This document shows positions 52,395-60,570 of a DNA stretch of 64,000 nucleotides, in pieces (position 1 is the first letter of the stretch; every line of letters starts with the position of its first letter). The DNA is taken from the NCBI RefSeq assembly GCF_963675455.1, contig NZ_OY776217.1, positions 2,528,001 to 2,592,000 on the forward strand, written 5' to 3'. Both the position numbers and the translations under genes were made by a program. Under the pieces are notes generated by a model, which saw nothing but the letters and a program-made list of their open reading frames with translations, made no database searches and had not been told where the DNA came from. The DNA is from Emcibacter sp. GTDB lineage: Bacteria; Pseudomonadota; Alphaproteobacteria; Sphingomonadales; Emcibacteraceae.

Positions 52395-52409
52395 GTTCTT
52401 ATTTTGTTC
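52395..52409. promoter_or_regulatory. LexA (SOS) box, GTTC-N7-GTTC
   Basis: GTTC at 52395-52398 and GTTC at 52406-52409 are separated by TTATTTT. This is the exact LexA site known for Alphaproteobacteria. It lies 64 bases before uvrA and 95 before ssb, in the shared divergent promoter region, so LexA could repress both. Confidence 0.9.
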
Positions 52410-52503
52410 TCATTAATTATTGCGGCTAAAAATGCTTTGCAACAGGCGAAGGTCCCGCTATGGTGAGGCAACAGCATAACATACCAAGAAAAGGAAATAA
52501 CAG

Positions 52504-53004
52504 ATGGCAGGTAGTGTCAATAAAGTCATTCTGGTGGGGAATCTGGGCCGGGACCCGGAAGTGCGCCATACACAGGACGGGTCGCCGGTGGTGAATCTGA
52601 GCCTTGCCACCTCCGAGACCTGGAAAGACCGGGCGACCGGGGAGCGCAAGGAGCGCACCGAATGGCACCGGGTGGTAATCTTTAATGAAAACCTGTGCCG
52701 GGTCGCGGAACAATATCTTAAAAAAGGCTCCACCATCTATATCGAGGGATCCCTGCAGACCCGCAAATGGACCGACCAGAGCGGTGTCGAGAAATACACC
52801 ACCGAGATCGTGCTGCAGAAATACCGCGGCGAACTGACCATGCTCGGCGGTCGTAACGAGGGCGGCTCAGGCGGCGGTTTCTCCAGCGGCGGCGATGACT
52901 TTGGCGGCGGGTCCTCCGGTGGTGGTTATGGTGGTGGCTCCGGTGGTGGTGGATCAGCCCCGTCCGGCGGCGGCGGCGATATGGACGACGAAATCCCGTT
53001 CTAG
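52504..53004 (+). CDS. ssb: Single-stranded DNA-binding protein
   Basis: The 166-residue protein has the OB-fold (1-110) with NKVILVGNLGRDPEVR, TEWHRVVIFNENL and YIEGSLQTRKWTDQSGVEKY (in part). A glycine/serine-rich linker follows, and the acidic tip MDDEIPF recruits repair proteins. It coats single strands in replication and repair as a tetramer. AAGGAAATAACAG upstream of the ATG is a good ribosome site. It is divergent from uvrA with a LexA box in between. A terminator follows 30 bases after the stop. Confidence 0.98.
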   Translation: MAGSVNKVILVGNLGRDPEVRHTQDGSPVVNLSLATSETWKDRATGERKERTEWHRVVIFNENLCRVAEQYLKKGSTIYIEGSLQTRKWTDQSGVEKYTTEIVLQKYRGELTMLGGRNEGGSGGGFSSGGDDFGGGSSGGGYGGGSGGGGSAPSGGGGDMDDEIPF

Positions 53005-53030
53005 GATCAGGGTTAAGTTTGAGAATTCAG

Positions 53031-53057
53031 AAAGCAGGCCTTAGGGCCTGTTTTTTT
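53031..53057 (+). terminator. Rho-independent terminator after ssb
   Basis: Stem CAGGCC (53035-53040) pairs with GGCCTG (53045-53050), loop TTAG, followed by seven T. Confidence 0.88.
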
Positions 53058-53120
53058 GTTGGCGGTGCGTTGGTATAAGCTTAGACTTTGTCGACCAGTT
53101 GTTGAGTGGGGGAATGCCGA

Positions 53121-53996
53121 ATGTCAGTTTCAGGGAAATGGGTGGGGCGAACAGTATTTCTGATAGTTTTGGCCTTCTGTGCATTGGAAGGTTTTACGGG
53201 TCTGAACCTCACCGGGCTTGCTGGGAAAGTAAATTTTCAGGATGTTTTCATCACTCTCATCTTGGCGGCAGGGGCATATTTTTATTTTCCTCTCCTGTTC
53301 CGGAAAAGAAAAAAGAAAAAGCTCGTTAAGTACCAATATCATGAGATTGAGGATAATGGCTCCTATCTGATCTACATAGGTGAGCAGGGTCACTGCTATA
53401 AACCGCATATCGCCATGCCGGTATTTCATGGGAAAATTAAAGATACGCTCGAGGAAGGACTATTCAAGCAGCCGCGTAGTTCTTTCAAGGATCGTATCGT
53501 TGAAGACTTGCTTTTCGTGTCACATGCCGAGCAGGAAGAGGATATTCCTGAATTTTTTACTGCGGCTTCGGGGCGACTAAAGGTGATATCGGACAAATTC
53601 AAGAATCTGGTTGAAAATGCCAAGGTGGGCGAATTGGAGTTTCTGCCGGTTAAAATCAAATTGGCGGCCATGGACCCGGTCAGGGTTATCGATGGATACT
53701 GGATCATGAATATTATCGAGACTCTGGATGTAATTGATATGAAGAAATCCGATCTTAAGGTACAGAAAGATCCTGAAAGTAGGAGGAAGCTCTATTCCAT
53801 TGAGGGCTGGCAAAAGCTGGTTCTCACAATTGATCAGATTGATGACGATCTATTCCGGTTGCCGGGCATGCGGAATCCTCTGTTTGTCTCGGAAAATTTC
53901 CTGAGAAAGCTCGAAGAGGCAGGCATCAGGAATGTGGAGCCAAAAGCCAAACACTTGGAAACCGGAAAAGAAAAATATCTACCGTATAAATGTTGA
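53121..53996 (+). CDS. Membrane protein with Imm11/DUF1629-like C-terminal domain
   Basis: From ATG 53121 (GGGGGA seven bases upstream) the protein has 291 residues. Two spans at about 9-25 and 42-60 are followed by a basic patch (RKRKKKK, 61-67). The soluble part ends with a segment (about 165-285) that resembles the Imm11/DUF1629 immunity fold: VIDGYWIMNIIETLDVIDM, KKSD, then LFRLPGMRNPLFVSENF and LRKLEEAGIRNV. Imm11 proteins neutralise polymorphic toxins in bacterial competition, but no toxin gene is next to it. The match is by pattern only. It could also be an unrelated cellular protein of this family. The gene stands alone between ssb and a GH25 gene on the other strand. Confidence 0.72.
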   Translation: MSVSGKWVGRTVFLIVLAFCALEGFTGLNLTGLAGKVNFQDVFITLILAAGAYFYFPLLFRKRKKKKLVKYQYHEIEDNGSYLIYIGEQGHCYKPHIAMPVFHGKIKDTLEEGLFKQPRSSFKDRIVEDLLFVSHAEQEEDIPEFFTAASGRLKVISDKFKNLVENAKVGELEFLPVKIKLAAMDPVRVIDGYWIMNIIETLDVIDMKKSDLKVQKDPESRRKLYSIEGWQKLVLTIDQIDDDLFRLPGMRNPLFVSENFLRKLEEAGIRNVEPKAKHLETGKEKYLPYKC

Positions 53997-54018
53997 TTGA
54001 ATACACGCCTGTCGCAGA

Positions 54019-54729
54019 TTATTGCAACGTCTCAAGAAACTCCAGCCGGCTGCCGCGGAACACATTCAGATCCACCACCTTGGGGATGCCGTCGACCCGA
54101 CCGCGGTTGGCGAACTGCCAATAGCTCCAGGCGACGTCGCGGCTCGGGCGGAAGAAGATATTGCGGAACCACACCGGGTGGGCCGGGAAGTAGGCCATAT
54201 GATAAGTGTCGTAAAAGGCCCGGGTCATATAGAGCAGCGGCTTCACACCATATTTCTCCTCAATGGCGGCGCTGAAGCGCAACAGGTCCGCCTTGAGAGT
54301 GGCTTCTTCGGGCCGCTTCTTGCAGTTGCCGCCGAATTCCAGGTCGAGCGCCGGGGGCAGGGTGCCCGGTTGCGCCGGCACGGTGGCCGTGAAATGGGTG
54401 ATCTGGTCCTCCACCGGGCGGCAGAAAGTATAGAAATGATAGGCGCCGACAATGAAGCCGGCTTCCCGCGCCTCGCGCCAGTTTCCGGCAAAGTCACTGT
54501 CGGTGTGATCCCCGCCTTCGGTGGCCTTCATATAGACGAAGCTGAAGTCCCGCCGGTCCACCCTCTGCCAGTCGATGTCGCCCTGGTGATGGGAGACATC
54601 AAGGCCCTGGACCGGGAATTCCTCCCGGAATGGATAGTTGAAGCGGAAATAGCCCTGCTCGAAGGCATAATAAAAAGCCGACAGGGCGACGAGCAGCACA
54701 AGACATGACAGGAAAAGATATTTTCGCAT
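54019..54729 (-). CDS. GH25-family lysozyme-like glycoside hydrolase
   Basis: The 236-residue protein has an N-terminal membrane anchor or signal (residues 4-22, FLSCLVLLVALSAFYYAF in part). A GH25 (Chalaropsis-type muramidase) domain follows: GLDVSHHQGDIDWQRV, FVYMKATEGGDHTD, GAYHFYTFC, and the catalytic DxE as PALDLEFGG. The end has WSYWQFANRGRVDGI. Such enzymes cut the MurNAc-GlcNAc bond of peptidoglycan. It may act on the cell's own wall or on other bacteria. It is convergent with the Imm11-like gene; a functional tie is possible but not shown. Confidence 0.93.
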   Translation of the reverse strand: MRKYLFLSCLVLLVALSAFYYAFEQGYFRFNYPFREEFPVQGLDVSHHQGDIDWQRVDRRDFSFVYMKATEGGDHTDSDFAGNWREAREAGFIVGAYHFYTFCRPVEDQITHFTATVPAQPGTLPPALDLEFGGNCKKRPEEATLKADLLRFSAAIEEKYGVKPLLYMTRAFYDTYHMAYFPAHPVWFRNIFFRPSRDVAWSYWQFANRGRVDGIPKVVDLNVFRGSRLEFLETLQ

Positions 54730-54800
54730 AAGAAGGAGCCCCCAATTTCGTCCTCAGGTTGAAGACTATAAGCAAATTGCGGCGGCAATGGGGAGAGGTA

Positions 54801-55214
54801 TCACCAGTCGGGAAAATAATTTTTTACAGAGGTGGAAACATTTTCCAGCTTAACACCCTGTCGATTTGGGATTTTAGGATAGCGTAAACTGGTATTGGTT
54901 ATGAGTTTGATTCTGGTGAAAAGTCCCGCGGCGTAATGGTGAAGATATTCCTTTGTGTCTTCATTTTTCTCCATACCCTTTTCCAGCAGGTCATGAACTT
55001 CATAAAGTGCTTTGATTGCTTCAAAATGGTTTCCAAGGGAATAGTCTGCTTCGGCCTCAATAAGGCGTATTCGAGCAGCCAGAGATCCTCGTTGTTTAAT
55101 TTTTGCGGCTAGTTGACGCGCAGTTGAAAAATCTCCCTCTACCATCAGGTCGTATAATCTGACCCAATTCATTGCGGCGCGTATCGCGTAATACAGGCGA
55201 GATATAAAATTCAT
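54801..55214 (-). CDS. Hypothetical helical protein
   Basis: The 137-residue protein is mostly helical and has TPR-like segments: LMVEGDFSTARQLAAKI, EAEADYSLGNHFEAIKALYEV and GMEKNEDTKEYLHHYAAGL. The N-terminus (residues 1-18) is aromatic and partly hydrophobic, but no clear signal peptide is present. No family was recognised. It lies before the GH25 gene in the same direction, 71 bases apart. Its codon use is AT-rich compared with the GH25 gene. Confidence 0.65.
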   Translation of the reverse strand: MNFISRLYYAIRAAMNWVRLYDLMVEGDFSTARQLAAKIKQRGSLAARIRLIEAEADYSLGNHFEAIKALYEVHDLLEKGMEKNEDTKEYLHHYAAGLFTRIKLITNTSLRYPKIPNRQGVKLENVSTSVKNYFPDW

Positions 55215-55396
55215 TTAGTCCCCCCATTAAAGAAAATAACGAGTTTCTCCGCTTTTCTGACTAGATATTAGGTAGCAGCCTTCTCTCTTTCAAGGCTGGA
55301 TTTCGCGGCATTCAGTCCAGATGACGTCGTGCCGCCAACCCCCTATATTCAATCCATCAACATAAGTCGGAAACCAGAGGTGAAACCGGAAAAATA

Positions 55397-55433
55397 GGCC
55401 TCCCGGGCGACTTGGGGAACCCGGACCGAGGCC
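55397..55433 (+). other. Strong hairpin in gyrA upstream region
   Basis: The outer stem GGCCTC/GAGGCC (55397-55402 with 55428-55433) and the inner stem CCGGG/CCCGG (55403-55407 with 55420-55424) are joined by a three-base bulge. No T-run follows, so it is not a standard terminator. Confidence 0.55.
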
Positions 55434-55465
55434 GGCTGCGGCAGGGATCGTAAACCTGTAAAATT

Positions 55466-55575
55466 GGGGGCAGTGATCCTTGCCTGCGCCCCCCTTTCAC
55501 ATCGATATTTCCGATCTGTCCTACAACCTTCATAAATGTGCCATTTCAGGGCCCGTGATCCTTGCTTATGTGCCC
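55466..55575 (+). repeat. Repeated element GTGATCCTTGC, two copies 82 bases apart, in hairpin context
   Basis: GTGATCCTTGC is at 55473-55483 and 55555-55565. The first copy lies in a hairpin with stem GGGGGC/GCCCCC (55466-55471 with 55488-55493). The second is likewise flanked by GGGC on the left and GCCCC on the right. Both lie before gyrA. Confidence 0.6.
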
Positions 55576-55687
55576 CGGACTTGCTATCAATTGACCTTAC
55601 GTTTGTCCTGTTTGACAGACAGCATTCGTGCTGCCGTAAAAAACAGGGTGAGGGACAAATACAAGAGTAAATATAAGGGACAATTCC

Positions 55688-58444
55688 TTGAGTGATAATG
55701 TCGTTCTAGACCCCACGGATCCGCACATCTCATCCATTACCATTGAGGAGGAAATGAAAACCTCCTATCTCGATTACGCCATGAGCGTGATCGTCAGCCG
55801 CGCCCTGCCGGACGTGCGCGATGGTTTGAAGCCGGTGCATCGCCGAATCCTCTACAGCATGTATGAAAACGGCTATGACTGGACCAAACCCTACCGCAAG
55901 TCGGCCCGCGTGGTCGGGGATGTCATGGGTAAATACCATCCGCACGGAGACAGCGCCATTTACGAGGCCATGGTCCGCATGTCGCAGGATTTCTCCCTGC
56001 GCCTGCCGCTGATCGACGGCCAGGGAAACTTCGGCTCCATGGACGGCGACAAGGCGGCGGCCATGCGCTATACGGAAGCCCGCATGGACAAGGCGGCCAG
56101 CGGCCTGCTGGAAGACATCGACAAGGACACGGTTAATTTCCAGCCCAACTATGACGAATCCGAGCATGAACCCATCGTTCTGCCGGCCCGGTTCCCGAAT
56201 ATTCTGGTTAACGGCGCCGGCGGTATCGCCGTCGGTATGGCGACCAATATTCCGCCCCATAACCTGGGCGAAGTTCTGGATGCCTGCTGCGCCATTGTCG
56301 ACAATCCTGAAATTACCCTCGAGGAACTGATCGAGATCGTACCGGCGCCGGACTTTCCGACCGGCGGCCTCATCATGGGCTCCTCCGGGGCCCGTTCTGC
56401 GGCCATGACCGGGCGCGGTTCCGTGGTCATGCGCGGAAAGACCCATGTGGAGGAAATCCGCCAGGGGCGTATGGCCATTGTCATCACCGAAGTTCCCTAT
56501 CAGGTGAACAAGGCGCGGATGATCGAGCATATTGCCGATGTGGTGCGGGCCAAGCGTATCGAGGGCATTTCCGAAATCCGCGACGAATCCGACCGCGACG
56601 GGGTCCGGGTAGTGGTCGAAATCAAGCGCGATGCGGTGCCGGAAGTGGTGCTTAACCAGCTGTTCCGCTACACCCCGCTGCAGACCAGCTTCGGTGCCAA
56701 TGTGCTGGCCCTGAATAGCGGCCGGCCGGAGGTGATGAACCTGCGTCAGATTATTGAAGCCTTCATCAAATTCCGTGAGGAAGTGATTACCCGGCGGACA
56801 AAGTTCAAACTGGGCAAGGCCCGCGACCGGGCCCATATTTTGGTCGGTCTGGTGATCGCGGTGAATAATCTGGACAAGATTGTCGCCATGATCCGCAAGG
56901 CGCCCAATCCGGCTGCCGCCCGCGAGGCCCTGATGGCCGAGGAATGGGATGCGGTCGATGTGGCCGACTATATCAACCTGATCAACGAACCGGGACGCGG
57001 TGTGGTCGAGGGGAAATATATCCTGTCCGAAACCCAGGTCCGGGCCATTCTGGAACTGCGCCTGCATCGCCTGACCGCGCTGGGCCGGGATGAAATCGGC
57101 GGTGAGTTGAAAACCATTGCCGTCGAGATCGAGGAATATCTGGAAATCCTGCGCAGTCGTGAAAAGCTTTACGGCATCATGCGCGATGAATTCGTTGCCT
57201 ACCGGGAGGCCTTCGCCACCCCGCGGCGCACCGAAATCGTGCCGGCTGAATTCGGTGACATCGATGACGAGGACCTGATTCAGCGGGAAGACATGGTCGT
57301 GACCGTGACCCACAGCGGCTATATCAAGCGGGTGCCGCTCAATACCTACCGCGCCCAGCGGCGCGGCGGCAAGGGCCGCAGCGGCATGCAGACCAAGGAA
57401 GAGGATTTCCTCCAGAATGTGTTTGTCGCCAATACCCATACGCCGGTGCTGTTCTTCTCCAACCTGGGCCAGGTCTATAAGCTCAAGGTCTGGAAACTGC
57501 CCCCGGGTACGCCCCAGTCCAAGGGCAAGGCGCTGATCAATATCCTGCCGCTGCAGCAGGACGAGACCATTTCCACCATCCTGCCGCTGCCGGAAGACGA
57601 GGACAGCTGGGGTGACCTGCATGCGGTCTTTGCCACCTCCAAAGGCAATATCCGCCGTAACCTGCTGAGCGATTTCTCCAACGTGCGGGCCAATGGCAAG
57701 ATCGCCATCCGCCTGTCCGAAGACGACAAGCTGATCGGCGTGGCGGCCTGTGATGAAACGGATGATGTGATGATGGCGGCACGGGGCGGCAAATGTATCC
57801 GCTTTAACGCCACGGCGGTGCGCCTGTTCAAGGGCCGCAATTCAGACGGCGTACGCGGTATCCGGCTGGCCGAAGGCGATGAAGTGGTCTCCATGTCGAT
57901 CCTGAAGAATACCGACATTGTCATGGAAGAGCGCGATGCCTACCTGAAATACGCCAACGCCCAGCGCCGCGGTGAGGAGCCTGAAATTCCGGAAGGCCTG
58001 ACTGAAGAGCGGATTGCCGAGCTTCAGGCCCAGGAGGAATTCATCATCAGCATCACCGTCAACGGGTACGGCAAACGGACGTCGGCCTATGAATACAGGG
58101 TGACCAACCGCGGCGGCCAGGGCATCGTCAATATCGAAACCTCTGACCGTAACGGGGAAGTGATCGGGGCCTTCCCGATCGAGGTGCAGGACCAGTTGAT
58201 GATGGTCACCGACCAGGGACGTCTGATCCGGGTACCGGTGCATGATGTGCGTATCGCCGGCCGGAACACCCAGGGCGTGACCCTGTTCAAGGTTGGCGAT
58301 GATGAACATATTGTCTCTGTCGAGCGGGTGTCCGACACCGGTGAAGACGAGGAAGAGGTCGAAGAGGGCGAAGAGGGCGCCGCAGAAGGCGCCGCAGCGG
58401 AAACTCCTGAAGCCGGGGCACCGGACGGAACTACCGAGGACTAA
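55688..58444 (+). CDS. gyrA: DNA gyrase subunit A
   Basis: GyrA is the DNA-cutting subunit of gyrase. The 918-residue protein starts at TTG 55688 with AAGGGA seven bases before it; no better ATG exists upstream of the conserved start. The conserved N-terminus SYLDYAMSVIVSRALPDVRD is near 22-41. The catalytic tyrosine is Tyr128 (RYTEAR). The quinolone region reads HPHGDSAIYEA, with Ser89 and Glu93 at the places of E. coli Ser83 and Asp87. The GyrA box (QRRGGKGRSG, near 557) and the six-bladed C-terminal domain follow, ending in an acidic, alanine-rich tail. The structured region before it may regulate it. coaD follows at once. Confidence 0.97.
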   Translation: MSDNVVLDPTDPHISSITIEEEMKTSYLDYAMSVIVSRALPDVRDGLKPVHRRILYSMYENGYDWTKPYRKSARVVGDVMGKYHPHGDSAIYEAMVRMSQDFSLRLPLIDGQGNFGSMDGDKAAAMRYTEARMDKAASGLLEDIDKDTVNFQPNYDESEHEPIVLPARFPNILVNGAGGIAVGMATNIPPHNLGEVLDACCAIVDNPEITLEELIEIVPAPDFPTGGLIMGSSGARSAAMTGRGSVVMRGKTHVEEIRQGRMAIVITEVPYQVNKARMIEHIADVVRAKRIEGISEIRDESDRDGVRVVVEIKRDAVPEVVLNQLFRYTPLQTSFGANVLALNSGRPEVMNLRQIIEAFIKFREEVITRRTKFKLGKARDRAHILVGLVIAVNNLDKIVAMIRKAPNPAAAREALMAEEWDAVDVADYINLINEPGRGVVEGKYILSETQVRAILELRLHRLTALGRDEIGGELKTIAVEIEEYLEILRSREKLYGIMRDEFVAYREAFATPRRTEIVPAEFGDIDDEDLIQREDMVVTVTHSGYIKRVPLNTYRAQRRGGKGRSGMQTKEEDFLQNVFVANTHTPVLFFSNLGQVYKLKVWKLPPGTPQSKGKALINILPLQQDETISTILPLPEDEDSWGDLHAVFATSKGNIRRNLLSDFSNVRANGKIAIRLSEDDKLIGVAACDETDDVMMAARGGKCIRFNATAVRLFKGRNSDGVRGIRLAEGDEVVSMSILKNTDIVMEERDAYLKYANAQRRGEEPEIPEGLTEERIAELQAQEEFIISITVNGYGKRTSAYEYRVTNRGGQGIVNIETSDRNGEVIGAFPIEVQDQLMMVTDQGRLIRVPVHDVRIAGRNTQGVTLFKVGDDEHIVSVERVSDTGEDEEEVEEGEEGAAEGAAAETPEAGAPDGTTED

Positions 58445-58447
58445 GTC

Positions 58448-58963
58448 ATGATCAAACGTCAGGAAAGTATTGGCCTGTATCCGGGAACATTTGATCCCAT
58501 TACCCTCGGGCATATGGACATCATCAAGCGGGCGGCAAAGCTTGTCGACCGCCTGGTGCTGGGGATTTCCACCAATCCGTCAAAGAACCCGCTGTTTACG
58601 CTGGAGGAACGGGTGGAGCTGGTGCGCAGCGAGACGGCCTTCATCGAGAAGGAAAAGAATGTCATCATCGAGGTCAGACCCTTCAGCAGCCTGCTGATGA
58701 CCTATGCCGAGGAAATCGGCGCCCATATGATCATTCGCGGCCTCAGGGCGGTGTCCGACTTTGAGTATGAATTTCAGATGACGGCCATGAACTACAAGCT
58801 TAACCCGGATGTGGAGACGGTCTTCCTGATGGCCGATCCATCCTATCAGGCCATTGCCTCCCGGCTGGTCAAGGAAATAGCCACCTTTGACGGTGATATT
58901 TCCGCCTTTGTTACGCCATATGTGCGTGAAAAAATGTTGGAAAAGATGGGCAAAGCTGTATAA
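58448..58963 (+). CDS. coaD: Phosphopantetheine adenylyltransferase
   Basis: CoaD joins 4'-phosphopantetheine with ATP in coenzyme A synthesis. The 171-residue protein has the nucleotide-binding motif GLYPGTFDPITLGHMDII (T/H-x-G-H) at about 9-26, RSETAFIEKEKNV, the substrate segment IIRGLRAVSDFEYEFQM, and the end motif SSRLVKEIA-like ASRLVKEIATFDGDIS. Its ATG lies three bases after the gyrA stop. The cyclophilin gene follows 24 bases after its own stop. Confidence 0.97.
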   Translation: MIKRQESIGLYPGTFDPITLGHMDIIKRAAKLVDRLVLGISTNPSKNPLFTLEERVELVRSETAFIEKEKNVIIEVRPFSSLLMTYAEEIGAHMIIRGLRAVSDFEYEFQMTAMNYKLNPDVETVFLMADPSYQAIASRLVKEIATFDGDISAFVTPYVREKMLEKMGKAV

Positions 58964-58987
58964 ACGGCACAATTCCAGGACGAACTT

Positions 58988-59521
58988 ATGATGAAAAACC
59001 TATTTCGGGCGCTGATCGCCTATTTTTTACTATCCGCAGGAGCACATGCCATGGACCTTGAAAATACCCTCTATCTTGACCTCAAGGATGGTCGGGTTGT
59101 GATTGAACTCTATCCGGACATGGCTCCCAAGCATGTGGCCCGGATCAAGGAACTGACCCGCGAGGGGTTTTACGACGGCCTTAAATTCCACCGGGTGATC
59201 CCGGGCTTCATGGCCCAGACCGGTGATCCAAAAGGCGACGGCACAGGTGGCTCCGGCCAGAACCTGCCGGCTGAATTCAATGACAAGCCGCACCTTCGCG
59301 GTACTGTTTCCATGGCCCGCGCCATGGACCCCAACAGCGCCGACAGCCAGTTCTTCATCTGTTTCGAACATGCTCCGCACCTGGACGGTCAGTATACAGT
59401 CTGGGGCCGGGTGATTGACGGCATGCAGTTTGTTGACAATATCAAAGTCGGCGAGGGCCCGGGTTTTGCCGATCCTGACATCATTATAAAGATGCAGGTT
59501 GCTGCCGACGCAAAGGAATAA
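58988..59521 (+). CDS. Peptidyl-prolyl cis-trans isomerase, cyclophilin type, exported
   Basis: The 177-residue protein has a signal peptide (1-20, ending AGAHA) followed by a cyclophilin domain: DGRVVIELYPDMAPKHVARI, FYDGLKFHRVIPGFMAQTGDP (in part) with the catalytic Arg, then FFICFEHAPHLDGQYTVWG. It should speed proline isomerisation in the periplasm. A double ATG at 58988 leaves two start choices three bases apart. It lies between coaD and queA on the same strand with short gaps, so it probably belongs to the same transcript. Confidence 0.93.
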   Translation: MMKNLFRALIAYFLLSAGAHAMDLENTLYLDLKDGRVVIELYPDMAPKHVARIKELTREGFYDGLKFHRVIPGFMAQTGDPKGDGTGGSGQNLPAEFNDKPHLRGTVSMARAMDPNSADSQFFICFEHAPHLDGQYTVWGRVIDGMQFVDNIKVGEGPGFADPDIIIKMQVAADAKE

Positions 59522-59529
59522 AACGACCC

Positions 59530-60570
59530 TTGAAAGTCGATCTTTTTGATTTCGAGCTCCCCCGGGAGCTGATTGCCCTTCGCCCCGCCGCACATCGCGA
59601 CGGGGCGCGCTTTCTTGTGGTCCAGGGCAGCGAACTGTCTGATCGACGGGTAGCTGATCTTGTTGACTATCTGCGACCCGGTGACGTGATGATTTTCAAC
59701 GATACACGAGTCATTCCCGCCCGGCTGACCGGAAAGCGTCGTGACGCGAAGATCCAGATCACCCTGCATATGAATGCGGGCGAGGGACGCTGGAAGGCCT
59801 TTGCAAAACCGGCCAAGAAACTTAAACAAGGCGATGTGATCAATTTCCGGGACCGGCTTTCGGCAGAAGTTATTGAAAAAGGCGAAGCCGGGGAGGTGAC
59901 CCTGCAGTTTGATCGCCAGGGTGCCGATCTAAGGGCCGCGCTGGATGAAGTGGGTGTGATGCCTTTACCGCCCTATATTGCTTCCCAGCGGCCGGTGGAC
60001 GAACAGGATCTTGCCGATTACCAGACCGTTTACAGCGAAAAGGACGGCGCCGTGGCGGCCCCGACCGCCGGCCTTCATTTCACAGACGAACTTCTGGCCC
60101 GGATTGATGAGGCAGGTGTGGAACGACTGACCGTGACCCTGCATGTGGGCGCCGGGACTTTCCTGCCGGTCAAGGCGGAGGATACGGAACAGCACAAGAT
60201 GCATGCGGAATGGGGCGAGATTACCCCTCAGGTCGCGGACAGGATCAATGAAGCCCATGCCCGCGGCAACCGGGTGATTGCGGTCGGCACCACATCCCTG
60301 CGGCTGCTGGAATCGGCCACGGACGAGCAGGGCAGTACCCATCCCTTTTCGGCCGATACGGATATTTTCATCACGCCCGGTTATAAATTCCGCTGTGTGG
60401 ATGTTCTGATGACCAATTTTCATCTGCCGCGCTCTACCCTGTTTATGCTGGTCAGCGCCTTCGCCGGTTATGACACTATGAAGGGCGCCTATGCCCATGC
60501 CATTTCAGAGGGCTATCGTTTTTATTCCTATGGGGACAGCAGCCTGTTGTTCCGGGAGGACCAGATATGA
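59530..60570 (+). CDS. queA: S-adenosylmethionine:tRNA ribosyltransferase-isomerase QueA
   Basis: QueA transfers and rearranges ribose from S-adenosylmethionine onto preQ1 in tRNA to give epoxyqueuosine. The 346-residue protein starts with MKVDLFDFELPRELIALRPA at TTG 59530; AAGGAA is upstream, and no in-frame ATG lies near. Family motifs GDVMIFNDTRVIPARL, PPYIASQRPVDEQDLADYQT (in part), APTAGLHFT and VGAGTFLPVKAED are all present. It overlaps tgt by four bases (ATGA), the standard pair for queuosine formation. Confidence 0.96.
   Translation: MKVDLFDFELPRELIALRPAAHRDGARFLVVQGSELSDRRVADLVDYLRPGDVMIFNDTRVIPARLTGKRRDAKIQITLHMNAGEGRWKAFAKPAKKLKQGDVINFRDRLSAEVIEKGEAGEVTLQFDRQGADLRAALDEVGVMPLPPYIASQRPVDEQDLADYQTVYSEKDGAVAAPTAGLHFTDELLARIDEAGVERLTVTLHVGAGTFLPVKAEDTEQHKMHAEWGEITPQVADRINEAHARGNRVIAVGTTSLRLLESATDEQGSTHPFSADTDIFITPGYKFRCVDVLMTNFHLPRSTLFMLVSAFAGYDTMKGAYAHAISEGYRFYSYGDSSLLFREDQI

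Larger units (their letters stand above)
55215..55687. other. Structured divergent region upstream of gyrA
   Basis: No gene is seen in these 473 bases. On the left lies room for the promoter of the minus-strand hypothetical gene. The middle and right parts hold two strong hairpins (55397-55433 and 55466-55493) and an 11-base direct repeat, listed separately. They may belong to a long gyrA leader or to an unnamed RNA. Confidence 0.5.

Noticed and set aside
55397..55493. Signal recognition particle RNA or 6S RNA
   Set aside because: The conserved SRP GGAAG/AGCAGCC core is missing, and the length and bulge pattern of 6S RNA could not be matched.
55730..57622. A 630-codon open frame antisense to gyrA
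   Set aside because: It mirrors the gyrA reading frame, has no ribosome site and no protein-like motifs, and gyrA on the other strand is fully supported.
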